The notes: generated from the letters alone by a model not told the origin. DNA of 64,000 nucleotides from Dioscorea cayenensis subsp. rotundata (GCF_009730915.1 NC_052486.1:22535589-22599588), one strand, 5' to 3'; shown: positions 1 to 13,800, counted from the stretch's first letter. Made by a program: numbers and translations.

Positions 1-1598
1 GGTCATATTCTCTCTCTCTCTCTCTCTCAATTGAAAACAAAAATTCTTTTATAATAAATGGAAAAAAACAAGTTGCACAACCAACAAAAGTAGAAAAATA
101 AGAAGACATTCACTACTTATATACAAAGGAATACAAATTTATAAATAAGTTTTGTATGTATTTGTTTCCTTATTTGTTATTTGGAATAGTTTGGTAACGT
201 ATAAGAAAAATAAAGGTTTATATTTGACTTCAATAAAATATAGGTGATGTTATTAGTATAAGATTATTCACATATCACATAGATATTTATTTAATTAAGT
301 GATATGAAATCAATACTAGAAACAATTACATGCATTTTTTTTAGCATTTTATAATTAATATTGCATGTTTCAAAGAATCAATTTTATAGACATCCTTCCC
401 AAGACATAAGTTTTGCAAATAAACTACAAATATTTAGCAATAATATTCAAAAATAATGATAAGCATATGTATATAATTTTAAATCACCGACCATTTATTA
501 TTGTTAATTAGTTGCCATGATTGATCCCTTCTGACTTAGTCTTTTGGATAATTAAATACTGGTATTTTATTTGAGGGATAATTGGTAAGATGTTTAAATA
601 AACACCAAACTAGCTAAATAATATGGGTTTTTTTTGGTTGCATATATACCCCTGTAAACTTTATAATTATCCTCAGTAAAGCTTTATTCCCTGCCTTAAC
701 ACCTTTGAGAATCCTGGTTTGTAAAATTGTACAAGGGTGAATATACAATTAGTAGGTTTCACAAGGGTATCTATGCAAAAGATAGCCTAATGTGCAAATG
801 TCAAAACCCTAGCTGGAACCATGTGAATAAGTGATAAATACTAGCAAAAATATCCACTCCTGCATGGAATTTGATTCTTGAACATTGAATAAATGGTTTT
901 CAAGTAACAATGAACAATTGACATACATAATTCAAAACCCTAGATTCACGGAGACATGTCATGGTTTGAAGGAAAACAAAAGAAACCAAGAACAAATCAT
1001 TCCATGATTTTGGATTGAAAGAAAATAACTGAAAAGAACCAAAAAGCAAAAGAAAATTATTTTGTCCGTAAATGCACAACATCAGACTAAAACTGTATGA
1101 AAAAACTAGGTCAACAAATAAAAAATGATACATGAATATGTTTGTTTGCAGACTACTTTCAAGTTGTAATTGTGTTGGACCAAATGAAAGATACAAGACA
1201 ACACATTCTATGATCTTATACACAGCCCTGGAGTTGATAAATACCAACCAGCTAATCACTTCTTTTAAACAGCCACAGAAAATTTCTCCATCGAAAACTC
1301 AAAAGTGTATTTTGTACAAGTATTGTTTCAGTTATGCAACATAACTATAATTTTTTCATAATGGAAATAACAAAAAATTTAAATCCTTGAATAAAGCAAG
1401 ACAGGACAAATTGAATGAGGAAAATGGCCTTATTCTCTTTACCATAAAATATACCTCAGCAATCAATCTACTTCACACTATCTCAGTAAGGGCAAACAAC
1501 ATCAGACATAGTTTTCTTAATTCTTCTCATCATTGTCTTGCCGTGGGATAGAGATCTCACCTTTGGTTAATAAGAAATTTGGGCAGTGTGTAACTCTA
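1..1598. other. AT-rich intergenic DNA / 3' flank
   Basis: No convincing gene is visible. The stretch opens with a short CT microsatellite (about 11-28) and continues as AT-rich sequence. Short open frames here (for example 900-1259 on the minus strand) lack family motifs and have low-complexity composition. The last part probably holds the 3' UTR of the minus-strand gene that ends at 1599. Confidence 0.6.
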
Positions 1599-4506
1599 TT
1601 ACCTTGCTGATTTTCTTTCTCTTCTGCGGCATTCAAAACAGTCAGGACATTGGTAGTTTGTTCCCTTCTTAATCTCCCTACTAGAGCACAACTTGCTAGG
1701 TTGAACATGCAAGTCTTCAGTAAGTACACGGCGCAGCATCTGATTCTCCTCTATCAATTGTTCGATCACTTGTTGATGTTTAAGCAACTAATACCATAAG
1801 AAATTCATGTGTATTAGATTGTTTATAGAATTTGCTTATAAAAGACAAGTGAGGATAATAGCCGTGAACCTACCATTTGAAGAACATTATTCTGAGCATG
1901 AAGATTTTCAGCCTGTAAGAAACATTAACAAGCATAGTTCACATTACAGAAGTCAACTGCAAAAAGTTATTAACTCTGACTAATGAAGACATTTTGTAAA
2001 ATTTTTTAATTCACAACTTCTGTTTACAGATATCAAATAAAAGCTAAAAAAAGAAAATGAATAATCAACTGACTGAACTTGTATGTTAATCATTTACACC
2101 AAATAGTGAGATCCTTCATCTCAAGTTGACCACATTTATTCATCCGATGGCAAATGAAAAGCAACAATGATAAATTGGCCTTTTATTTGAATATTCAGAA
2201 TTATTGTACTTGATAAAGGTAAATCATAACATTCTAGTGATGCATATTTATTGGTAGAAGTAAGTTTGCAGTCAATTTGAAGAAATACATAAGTTGTTTT
2301 GGTAACTAATAAATTGTCATCTCAGTGGTAGTTTGTACTTTGAACAAATATAAATTACAGATGAAACAAGCAACCTTGCCCTTTTCAGGACACTATGGCA
2401 TTCACCATTGCCCCATGACCATCTAGGGAATGATAGTTTTGCATTAGGGGAATTGTTTAACTTGGCTTAAAATTTTATGGGCAATGCTTCACCTGTGAAT
2501 TTGTCACTTCTGGGAGTTACCATAATCATATCATGCAAAGGGTTGTTTATTAGGAAACAGATCAAAATTCAGTGAAGCACTGGAGGAAAGTAAGTTAATT
2601 AAGCAAATATCTTATATATGACTGTTTGTAAATAACATAAGCAACTCCTGCCACTTACCAATTCACTGACCTCTGTTTCTTCCTTGTTGAGAACTGGATT
2701 CTGTAAGAATTCATTGATAACCTTTACAGACCTGCTTCCAAATAGGCTTGATGTTTCTTTTGATTCAGGAGAACTACTTATAGATTCCTGGTGGGGGCTA
2801 TCACTTAGTAAATGCTGCTGTGTACTTCCAGTAGTTTTTGTTCCCAAATTTAGTACACTGCCAATTGAGGATTTAACACTTTTATCTGAGGCCCCACTTA
2901 ACAAACTATTGCTAGGAAATGACCCAGGCATGATATTCTGAATTGAAGGGATCTTGGGAGCAATTCCCAAACGCATCATGATTTTAGCCATTGTTAGCTA
3001 AAGGATAAATAAAGTAGTGTTAGAAGGGATCTATAAAATTAATGAGAAAGATCAATCATCAGTTATCAACATACAGCAATGGAAGATTGAACCCGCTGAA
3101 TAACTCCAGGCTTCAAGGCAAGTCCTGCAGTTGGAGAACAAAGAATCACACCATTCCATCCACATCAACATATATAGACTAGTTAATGTGAGCGCACGAG
3201 AGAAAGGGGCAATAGTGAATGTGGTAACAAATAAGCTAATGACTTTATTCCACTAGCATCATCCCAGATCATTTAGAAAGGAGCCACAATTAGGAGATGG
3301 TTCTAGTGTTTTTTTTAAAAAAAAACTGATTTTGGTACACAAGGTAAAATGTGAACATCAAAGCATGAACATAAGAAAATAATGTATAGTATATATTCTT
3401 GACTTACAAATGTCAACAGAAAAGACTTACCTATTCCAAAACCATGGCCGAACCCAACACCGCATCCAACACCTGCTTCAACGTTTTTCACTCCGAATTT
3501 TTTTAGCTGATTGGCAAGTAAATCAATAGTGTGATGAACAGACACCAGTAGTCGTGCAATAATTAGGCATGTAAACATAACAAGAAAGGCCATACAGAAC
3601 CATTAACATGTCTTCCGACACCGGAGAGAACATCTGTAGCACCTCTTGTCGCAGTCAAGACTTGTTGCACCATTGGTATAGCACCTAATAAATGCCGTAG
3701 ATGAAAATTTGCAGGAGAAAATCTTAATAACAAAATTCAGAACCACATATGAAAATTTCAATAATAATTTTTTCTTTTTGTTTATATAAGAAACAATTTA
3801 TAACTGATATTTCATTCTCTTAATGGCTTGGTTGAGAATAATGCTTAAGTTTTTCATTACTTCATGCATAACCTGAATATCGTTTTCATGGTGAGCTACA
3901 AGATCGATAATTTTAAGACTTCTATATCAGCACAGAATCCAAAATATAAACCAGCAAACAATTGAATTAATAGTGATCCAAGAAAGGTCTTAAGTATCAA
4001 CTGCAACACCAACTGATAACCCAAAAATCCTGAATGAAATCTCCACCAGTACTGCTAAAGCCTTCAATAAATCTAAAGAACATCACAACTGGAATATAAA
4101 TCTAAAAAAATAAGATAATATACAAACAAATAAAATTCATGCGCTTGCACAAACTCAAAACTTCATGCACATAAACTGTTTGTGAAAATGCTTCTAAGAA
4201 ACAAAGACTTATAAATTTTTAAAAAAATGCCAACTTGAGCCACTAGCACTGGATTTTGATCCCTCCTTGCCATCTTTGTCTTTCCCATTAAAAAACCCAC
4301 CAAGATCCATCTTTTCCGATGAATTGAACTTGGAGTGATGAGATGAAAGAAGTACCTAAGTATATAGGGCGACCGACGCCGATACCAACCCCGCATCCCA
4401 CGCCAAAACCCGTGAAGACTTGGCCAACCTTGAAGCTGAAGGGATTCTCCAGAGCGAAGCCCAAGTTTTCTCTTTGGCCACTCGTGATGGCATTGCGATT
4501 CTCCAT
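1599..4506 (-). CDS. Uncharacterised plant glycine-rich protein, 7 exons, 308 aa
   Basis: Seven exons can be joined with GT-AG sites: 4506-4356, 3684-3601, 3506-3432, 3124-3075, 2997-2659, 1912-1874 and 1787-1599, giving 308 residues. The start MENRNAITSGQ is the first ATG of the long frame. The N-terminal third carries two Gly-rich stretches, GVGCGVGIGVG (exon 1) and GVGCGVGFGHGFGIG (exon 3), spaced like small-residue membrane or packing segments. The middle exon is Ser-rich and probably disordered. The C-terminus (KHQQVIEQLIEENQMLRRVL) looks like a short coiled coil and is followed by a Cys cluster, CPDCFEC, that could bind metal. I recognise it as a conserved plant protein of unknown function and cannot name a role. 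It lies head-to-head with the FAD monooxygenase, about 1 kb apart. A damaged inverted copy lies at 62035-63979. Confidence 0.8.
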
Positions 4507-5529
4507 TGCCAAAGCTCTGCTGCAAGGCTCTTGCTAGAAATCATTTATAGCTCTCTAATTTTTTAATTTGAAATATTAAATAATTTGTATCATAAATCTA
4601 ATTTTCTTTTTTTTCTTCTTCTTCTTTTATTTATTTATTTATAGGCATTGCCAATTCACCACAATATTTGAATATTGTGATTAAAAACGTTTTTTTTTAA
4701 ATAATATTCTCTCTGTCGTGTATTTTAACTAATTCATATAAATTAAAAAAATAGGTTAAAATTAATTAAAAAAATTTATAAATTTATAATTTTTTTTAAA
4801 ATTAATTATATTTAAAATATAATTTAATAAATATGTAGTTGAATATATTTATTGAAAATTGTAGGGGTATATAAAAGGTAAATTTAGAAAAATAATATTT
4901 AATGATTCATAAATTGTTTAAATGGACAAGTAAAAAAATTTAAAAAAAACTCTAAAATAGAATAAATAAACAAAATTGAAGAAAATAACTCACTAGGATT
5001 TATTTTTTTAACCTTAATTAATCTATTTTTAAAAAATTAACTTAATATTTTTTAAGTACTTACATAATAAGACAATAAGTCCCCATTTATAAACTCTCTC
5101 CTCAAATTGATAAAAATTGAGCTGAAAGTCTACTCCACAACTAGGGCAATAAGCATCCCGCAACATATTCTTCTCATAGGAGTGCCAGTGTCGCTACACC
5201 AAAAGCCCTTCGGGTATATGTTTTTTCTATGTTCCCCAAAAAAATAAAATAAATAAAAATATTAAATTCGGTTTTAAAATGAGTATAAAAAAAAAAAATA
5301 CAGGGACTAATGTGTAATTTGACGAACTATATAAGAAAACCGCCATCAAATCAAAGGCGCCAAATCATCAGTGAAAAACAAAAGAAACGCCACATCACAC
5401 AACGATCGAAGAAGCACTGAAGCTCATCGTCGCTGCTCCTCAGCCTCTCGTTTTCCATGGCTTCCATACAAACCCTTCCCTCCTTTCCACCCATTGCTTC
5501 ACCTTCGATACACCCAGAGCTCCTCGTCC
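4507..5529. promoter_or_regulatory. Shared intergenic region between divergent genes
   Basis: This 1-kb AT-rich spacer separates the start of the minus-strand glycine-rich gene from the plus-strand FAD monooxygenase, so it should hold both promoters. Long A/T runs dominate 4550-5060. The part nearest the monooxygenase (5340-5529) is richer in GC and open in the frame of the downstream protein back to an ATG at 5371. I see no sure TATA box or other named motif. Confidence 0.45.
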
Positions 5530-8486
5530 ATGGCGGCGATGGCCTCCGCTCTCCTTTTCTCCTCATCTCCATCTCATTCTGGATCTAGGAGGCAAGCGAT
5601 TCGGCTAGGTTTCACCTTGAAAGCCGGGCTTGGAACCGATGCGCGGCGGGAGGAGGTTGTCATCGTTGGTGGCGGGATTGCCGGCCTCGCCACCGCTCTC
5701 TCTCTTCATAGGTCTTGTCCTCATCCTTTGGCTTTTGAAATTTTTGTGTTAGGGTTTATGAGTTTGGATCATGGGAGTAGGTTGGGTGTTCGCTCGCTGG
5801 TGCTGGAGCAGGGGGAATCGCTTCGGACGGGAGGGACATCGCTGACGCTTTTCAAGAATGGGTGGCGAGTTTTGGATGCTATTGGAGTTGGGGATGAGCT
5901 CAGGAGCCAATTCATCCCGATTCAGGGGTGATTAGAATCCCTAATTCTGCAATTTTATCTTGTTTACTGTTTTTCTTTTGGATTTTTTTTTTCTCTGATG
6001 TTGTTAATGGCGTCAGCTGTTTGCAGGATGGTGATGAGATCGGAGGATGGGAGAGAGCTGCGATCGTTCATGTTTGAAGAGGAGGCTCCTGGGTAAACCA
6101 AGTAGTTTGATTTTAGTAGGAATTTGTTTGATTTTCTCATGTAGTGCGATCTAAACATGGATGGAAAGCAGGCAAGAAGTTCGAGCTGTTGAAAGAAGGC
6201 TGCTGTTGGAGACTCTTGCTAGTCGTTTGCCCGCTGGTGCAATATCTTTCTCGTCAAGAGTGAGGAAAATCGAGAAGCAGGGGATGGATGAAACTTTGCT
6301 GGAACTTGATAATGGCAACAAAATACTTGCAAAGGTGATTGTGGTGTTCTATTGATTAGCAAGTAATCCATTGTGTAGGCATATTACAGGCAGTGCTCTA
6401 TCAGAATACACTAACACACAATTGCTTTGTTTTTGCTTATTATATCACCTTGTTTTCTTGCGGTGCTTGTCTAAAATACACTAGGTGGTCCAGAGAATTT
6501 TGCTTATTAGTTGTTATAAATCTTAGAAACTGATTTGAAATGATCACTGGCTAATTTGTGGGATTGGATGAATTTTGAACTTATAGTAATGAATGAGAAG
6601 ATGGTGCCTGAATCCCTCACAATTGTTGATGCTAGACTTTTGTAGTTGTGATGGAATGTAAACCCGACAAGTGTCACTTAACTTACTATGGAGAAACCAG
6701 ATCGCAGAATTCTTTGGAAATAACTTAGAATTTTTCAAAAGCAGGAAAGCAAATTCAAGAAGGTGGGGTTGCATGGGCATTTGGAATTATGAGATTCGTA
6801 CTATCTGTTGGACTGTATGTCTGTACCCATTTAAGAATGCTCACAAAATTGGTTTGTCAGGGCAGTCACAGTTTAGTTCCATTATATATGTCTCATACCA
6901 GGAGAATCCTACAAGACTGTTGTTACAATCGATGGTAATGGATCTTTTAAGACTGAAAGGCAATCTGATTTGTGAATGGGTATTGTTATCTCAAGAAGAA
7001 GTAGAAGAAGAAGAAGCTGTTAGTCCCAACTATTTTGGGTTGACCGTATGAATCTTTCCCTTGCAGATAATGTTATATGATGGATTTATTTGCTAGATTT
7101 TGCCTTTTATTGGATTTTCTGAGAACCACGTATGTCATTTAACTAGACTCTTTGTATAAATATTTCAAGTTAAATGCAATATCTTACTTTTTTTTTTTAT
7201 TATTGGTGTCATGGACAACAAAATAATTTTCTTGCTACTCTTGGTGACAGATTGTGATTGGTTGTGATGGTGTGCGCTCACCAATAGCAAAATGGATGGG
7301 ATTTGCAGGACCTAACTATGTTGGCCATTGTGCATTCCGAGGCCTTGCACTCTATCCTGAAGGACAACCATTCAAACAAAAAGTTAATTATATTTATGGA
7401 AGAGGCTTGCGGGCAGGTTATGTCCCAGTTTCTACTACAAAAGTCTATTGGTTCATCTGTTTCAACCGCCCCACTCCAGGTTTTTGTTTATTCTTGAGTT
7501 ATAGTTGAAAATGTCTCTAATATTTTCTCAGCTGTTTCAGAAACAGAAAGTTATTAGCTGTCTTGATCAATTCTCTATTATCTGGAAGTCTAATTGTCTT
7601 GCATAACAGATCACATTGAAAGATCATGATCTTTGTTTAGTTGGAAACATTATCAAGTTCTTGCTGTATGTTAAGGAAACGAGTCTATGTTGCAAGTCAT
7701 ATTAATCCCAAATATCAAGAGCATTTGTCCGATAGTTCATATATAGGTTGTTATTCCTGACAGTTGTCCACAGATTTGATTAAATGATATGTCAGATTCT
7801 GCCTAGCAACATTAACTTCTCAGTGGACTTTTATAGGTTGCTTTTTGTTGTCTCCATATTTGGTTGCTCTCTAATTTATTTTCACTGCTTTCTGTACTCT
7901 ATTATATTACCTGAAAGATATTCTTCCTACCAAGCATTTAAAATTTTTCATTCTGTGCTAGGGCCAAAGATCACTGATCCAGCTCTTCTGAAGAAAGAGG
8001 CCATAATGCTGGTGAGTAATTGGCCTCGGGAGCTCTTAGATGTCATTCACAAAACCCCTGACGATGTTGTTATCAAGACACCACTTGTCGATCGGTGGCT
8101 TTGGCCAGGCTTAAGCCCACCAGCTACTACAGACAATGTTGTGGTAGTTGGTGATGCTTGGCATCCTATGACACCAAATCTCGGTCAAGGCGCTTGTTGT
8201 GCTTTAGAAGATGCCATTGTTCTATCAAGAAAGCTCGCAGGTGCAATCAAGAATGGACCAGAAAGCATAGATAAAGCTCTCAGAGATTACAGTCTGGAGA
8301 GATGGCCCTCGGATTTTCCCATTAACAATCCGTGCCAACCTTGTGGGGGTGCTATTGCAGTGGGACAATCCAGTTGTGTGTGCATTCAGAAACAACATCA
8401 TGATTCCAAAGCTGGTGAGACTGGGACCCTTCTTGGAGCACACCAATTTTGAATGTGAGTTGCTGGAACCAGTAGCATCTGTTTGA
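5530..8486 (+). CDS. FAD-dependent monooxygenase, CTF2 family, plastid-type
   Basis: Six exons: 5530-5711, 5781-5927, 6027-6092, 6172-6334, 7251-7479 and 7962 onward. The protein shows the Rossmann FAD motif VVIVGGGIAGLATAL, then EQGESLRTGGTSLTLFKNGW, the DG motif IGCDGVRS, GRGLRAGYVPVSTTKVYWF, and the second FAD motif GDAWHPMTPNLGQGACCALE. This order and wording match plant CTF2A/CTF2B-like aromatic-ring-hydroxylase-fold monooxygenases; the substrate is unknown. The first 40 residues are Ser/Arg-rich and fit a plastid transit peptide. The start at 5530 is preferred, but the frame is open to an ATG at 5371. In the last exon the run CCC at 8306-8308 shifts the frame. As written the protein stops at 8452 (425 aa); with one base fewer the conserved tail RANLVGVLLQWDNPVV...LEHTNFE is read to a stop at 8484-8486 (436 aa). 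A sequencing error or a recent mutation are both possible. Confidence 0.88.
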
Positions 8487-10640
8487 TCTGGATCAAATTC
8501 AAATGCACTTCTCCGTAGGTAATGAAACTTCAACCATTAATTTTTTATACATAGCCATTATCAATTATACATGCCCATACTCTTCCATGCAATCTGAAAA
8601 TACATACTGAAAGTGTCATAATCAGGAACTTAATTATTTGTACTATTGTTATTGCTTATTTTAGGTAATTGTGTGTATACCTCTCACAGAAGTGTGCATA
8701 ATTGGGTGTATATCCACATAAAAATCCTATTTGCTTCTATACTTAAAGATACATCCATTTGGTCAAAACTATACAAACACAGGCAAATATGTTTTTTTTA
8801 AGTAGGAGTGTATATGCAATTATAAACTGTTCAAAGGGGTCTATATGCAATTTCCCATTGGATCATGCTGGAACATGCATTACCATAACTGTTATTTATG
8901 GAGGATTGCTTTTAGTTGATTACTTTGGCTTTGCTTTCATAGCATTAATATATGAATTGATTTCCAGACAGCAAATCCTCTGCCAGCCAATTGCCCTTTT
9001 GATTAAGAAACCTCCCTGACGGTGTTATCTATCAAAACAAGTTTGTTTGGTTTCACTGCGTTAACTGCAATGTTTTCTTGTATTTTAGCTTTTGCCAGGT
9101 GTTCAATCTTATAATAAATCTAATTAATCTGCAAACTTTTGTAAAGAAAAGTAAGCTTTTCTTTTTGTCTGGCAATTGAACCTTCTGATATAATAATTAT
9201 CCTGCTTTACATGATCACAAGAAAGCGTCTTTCAAACAAACTGACTTTTACTACATTCTTTATGTGATATTTTTTCCTTTCAAACTTTTTTGGTGTTAAT
9301 GTAATTATATATGTTTCATCTTAGATTGTTACTACCTTATTTGCTTTTGCAGTCTGTTGTTTTATCTGTTAGTTTATACATTTTTCGGGAATTTCTTATT
9401 GTTTTTTCACTGCTTCTGATGGTAGTCTCTCTTGCAACCAATATAACAGTGGTCTATTAACTCTTTTCACAGTAAAAAAAAAAGTTTCTAGTCAAATGTT
9501 TCTCTGTTTCATGTGGCTTTTAGTGTGAGTATATATATATAGTTAAAATTAAATTTTAATAATAGGATTTCTTTTTTATGGGTTTTTAAAAATCATATAA
9601 ATATTATTATTATTTGATATTGGATAGAATTAATAATAAGTAGTAAATATAAATAGTTTAGACATGGAAAAATCTCATAAAAATTAACTCATCAAAGAAA
9701 CTAGACATACAAATGTGCAAATGAAATAGGGAATTCTAGATGGTGATTTGTTTTTGGTTAAGGGATGGAATGGATGGGCAATCTCGGTCAAAGACGTGTC
9801 AATGGTGATGATCAACCAAAAGGTTCCTAAATTTGGTCCCATGGCACCCCAATCAAGAAAAAAAGCTTCCAGAATACCAATTGTTGAACTGGTTTATCCT
9901 TTTCTAATTATTTTTTTTTACTAAATTCAAATGTTTGTGAAATTTCTGTTCTTTTAGTATTAAAGAAAAATCTTTGAAATGAATCAGACATATATGTGTT
10001 CAACGTGTTACACGAGAAAGTGTAAACTTTTAAGGAAGACCATAATTTTCACTTTATTCCAAAGTTATGTGTGAACCCTGTTTAAGAGACGAGTCAAAAT
10101 TGAATCCCTTTATGTTGTGGACCGGACAGCTCAGACCATGGCAACAAACAGCACAAAAATATTCTTTTGCAAATAAAATAATCCACCACAATTTTCGTTA
10201 TTTATAGTTCAACCTCTAGTAGGAGCGAGGATAAATAAACCCAAATACCTCAAAAAATTTTTTTAAAATAAAAATGAAAATAAATCTAAAATAGAATTAA
10301 TTAAAACAATTATTTGAAATATTTTATAAATTACAAATATTTAATTAGATTTGTACTCCACTTTTTTTTTCATTTGGAAATTGCTTAATTGGAGTGGCAA
10401 CAATCTTGGAACATCACTTTTATCCACAAACAAAGGAAAGAAATTATTCAACTTATATAGTTTATTATATATATATATAAAAAATAAACAACTTAAAATA
10501 TCAATTTATACAAGGGTTTAATAGAAAAAAAAAATGTAATTTTTAGATTCCTTCGAGGGCTACTTACGTAATTTCACACCTCCGTCTAACGCGGTGGGCT
10601 TTTCCTCTTCCCACGTCGCATCTATTTATAGCCCATCTCC
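8487..10640. other. AT-rich intergenic region, no gene seen
   Basis: The first part should include the 3' UTR of the FAD monooxygenase. The rest is AT-rich with short TA runs (about 9530 and 10470). Open frames are short and low in complexity. The last 100 bases before 10640 become GC-richer, as expected for the approach to the Rab gene promoter. Confidence 0.55.
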
Positions 10641-10677
10641 TTCCGCGATTCCATCGTTCTCTTTTGCTCTTCCTTCG

Positions 10678-10679
<2 letters not shown>

Positions 10680-10711
<32 letters not shown>
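10680..10711. repeat. CT microsatellite in Rab1 5' leader
   Basis: An uninterrupted CT run lies about 130 bases before the Rab1 start codon, downstream of a TATA-like stretch (TCTATTTATAGCC near 10620-10632). CT-rich leaders are common in plant housekeeping genes. Its role here is inferred only from position. Confidence 0.7.
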
Positions 10712-10713
<2 letters not shown>

Positions 10714-10840
10714 AACCCTAAGCTCCAGAGGTGCTCCATCGCTTAATTTTGAGCATTTCTCATCCCCGGCGGAGCTCCGTTGAGAAATCTCGTTGGGAAA
10801 CTCTGATCCTCGGTGAAGCAGCTGTTCTTTCGCTTTCGCC

Positions 10841-13800
10841 ATGAATCCGGAGTAGTAAGACACTTGGAAACCATGCTATTCTTGTTCTTGTTTCTAATTG
10901 TTGATATGCTGCGGTTTGAATTATTGCTAGGTTATGGCGATCTTGGTGGATCTGATGAAATGATTGTTTGATGTTTTTGGTTCTTTGGTTTCTGTTTGAG
11001 ATCTTGTGTTTGTGTTCTCTTTTGTTAGCGATGGTTGATGTAGATCTGGCGTTATTGTTGTAGATCTGGATGTTTGGTTGGATATATATTGTGATTTGTG
11101 GCACTGTTGCGTTGCATTAATTGTTTCTTATAATTTCACTGTTTTTCTTTCTGCTATTCTGTAAGTAATTAGATTCATCGTCTTTTTTATAGGAAAAGAA
11201 AAAAAAAATGTATGTATGTATGTATTTTGTGATTTTTATTATATGGGTCTATGAATGGATGAGATGATTTTTGGAGAGAAAAAGCTAAGAAACACAGTAC
11301 AAGCCCATGGTGTGTTTATATTAATAGATATTTTCTATGTTTGGTTACCAAAGTCATCACACCTGTTTTTGGGAAGGCATTGTTTGGTAGTGATATACAC
11401 TTGCTTCATTTCACTAATGTAGCGGTTATCTTCTTTCTTTCTTTATAATCTTTGTATAGATCTAGCAGGTTTTTTGAACCTCTTTAAAAATCACAAAACT
11501 TTGTTATATATTTTCCCTCAAAATTTTGTGTGGGTTGGGTTTATAGGTATTATTATGTTATTTTATCTTATTATCTGTCATCTGCAAATTTGAGAGAATG
11601 AGGAAAATGTGAAGATGCTAAGTTCAAGCATGTTTGAAATTTGAAATGCCTGACAGCTTGTTGGGAAGCTGCTGCAGTGGTGTTTGCTAGGTTTCTAATG
11701 TAGTGCGCCACTTATTTTATGTAATATATGCCTAGTATTGGTTTTTGGACAAGACTCTGTGTATATAAAGCTTGTGATAGTTCATCATCTGTAAATGACA
11801 AACACAAGTAGGTTTCCTTATTTCCTAGATGCATGTTGTTTTGTTGGCCACACAATACGCTTTTTTGATGTGTATCTGTGAAATGTGTACTCAACCTTAC
11901 ATCTCTGCCCTATATTATATTGTATCTGAAACCATTGGATTGTGTATTACATTTTTGTGGCCATGATATGAATACAAACAAATTCAATCTTCTTGCGATC
12001 TGATGATCAACTACATTTTTGGTGTCTTTTTTTGTTTTTATTTTTTTATTTTATAAATTATCAAGCATGTGATTACAAGTATTTGGAATGGGGCATTTAA
12101 CATATTTGAGTTCTTTTATTAGTCATTTTGCACATGGGTGATTTTCTATAGTTCATTTGGTGGTACTGGTTACCCATATTTTTTGGCTTTTTGAGTGAAA
12201 TTTCTATTGCAGCTATAGTCTTTCTCTTAGTTAGTATGGATATCAAATTCAATCTAGGCTTGTGCTTTGAGTTTTGTATCCTTTTGTTTTTAATTGGTTT
12301 ATTCTGAATGTGGGATTCTGTTAGTCCGTTGCTGTAATCATCCTTCATGATAATTTGGAATTTTTTTTTTTTCTTTTCCAGTGATTATTTGTTCAAACTT
12401 CTGCTTATTGGAGATTCTGGAGTTGGCAAATCATGTCTCCTTTTGAGATTTGCGGTAAGGAACAAATGCCTTTTGGTTTTTGCAGTATGTTTTTCATTGA
12501 AATTATGTGTCATTTTGAAGTAATCTGCTATGGATAATTATTCTCCACATCTTGACTAGTATGTCTTGTGTTTAACATGCCAATTGGGTTATTTGTGGTG
12601 GGGTAACTATGTGAATTGCTGAATTCTATCAAGGCTATGCTTTTTTATGTTCACAGAAATCATGTATGTATCTCATATAACCTTAAGCTCCATGGTATTA
12701 ATAAACTGTTGATGTGTCCTGGAGAAGTGTGATGTAAATTGTGAAAATATCTTCTCAAAGCAAAAAGATCCTAAGATAAAGACAGCATAGAAAAAAAGTG
12801 CAAATCATCGTATCCCTCTGTAGTTGTTTTGTCAAACTTTGGTATGCATTTGTGTGGGTGCTTGTGTTTTTTTTTTTCAACCTTGTACTTGTTGGCTAAG
12901 TAATGTTTTATGTGTACCTTTATTGAGCTGCTCTATAATGTTTTGAATGCAGAGTTCTTATGTTTCGGTGTTCTTTTGTCACATTAACACAACTTTCTGC
13001 AAGGAACTACTGTTTAATTATGTGTTATTATTGGCAGGATGATTCATACTTGGAGAGCTACATCAGCACAATTGGAGTTGACTTTGTAAGTTTGGCTCTG
13101 TTTCCGTTTAGGATTTTGACTTTTTCAAGTTTAATGTATATTGATTTTATATCTATATTTTGTAGAAAATACGCACTGTTGAGCAGGATGGGAAGACCAT
13201 AAAACTCCAGATTGTGAGTTCCCTAAAATTCTTTCCTTTCTTTGTCTTATATGTTGTTGTGCTATTCTTTTTGTGGCTCTTTTTATGTGCACACCTTTTT
13301 AAATTTTAAAACAAGAAATAGTGTAATTTAAAGGATTTATAGCATGGGTAGGGTAGCAGAATGTGACTAATATTTGGCTGGAAAATAGGGGCCTGCTGTT
13401 TTAATCCAACGCGCAACTTTGCAAATTCATTGGAGTGGTCCTTGATGATCATAATTTGATTTAGAAGATATCATGTTAGATTTTCAGAACATGGTTGGGT
13501 TGGCATCACTTTCTACTGATTCTGTGATTACTGTTCATGTTTGATTTTCAAATTTCCAACTGATCTCTAAATTTTCTGTTTGCCTTTGAGAATTCAGTAA
13601 TTTTACATTTGCTTGGATTTTTTGCAATTTCTGTTGGGACTTCTAATCAATATCACTCTTATTTTTGGTTTGTTAACCATATAGTGGGATACTGCTGGGC
13701 AAGAGCGGTTCCGAACAATCACTAGCAGCTATTACCGAGGCGCACATGGAATCATTGTACGTACTTCTGACTGTATTATTGCGACTACAATCCATATTGG

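Noticed and set aside
900-1259. 119-codon minus-strand open frame
   Set aside because: Hydrophobic, low-complexity product from AT-rich DNA; no motif, no splice partners, no conserved neighbour.
4163-4544. Alternative minus- and plus-strand frames over exon 1 of the glycine-rich gene
   Set aside because: Only the frame starting at 4506 continues through spliced exons and is repeated in the second copy.
630-8860. Similar wording (ACCCCTGTAAAC, CTATATGCAATT) near 630-790 and 8650-8860
   Set aside because: The similarity is short and in low-complexity DNA; not enough to call a shared repeat.
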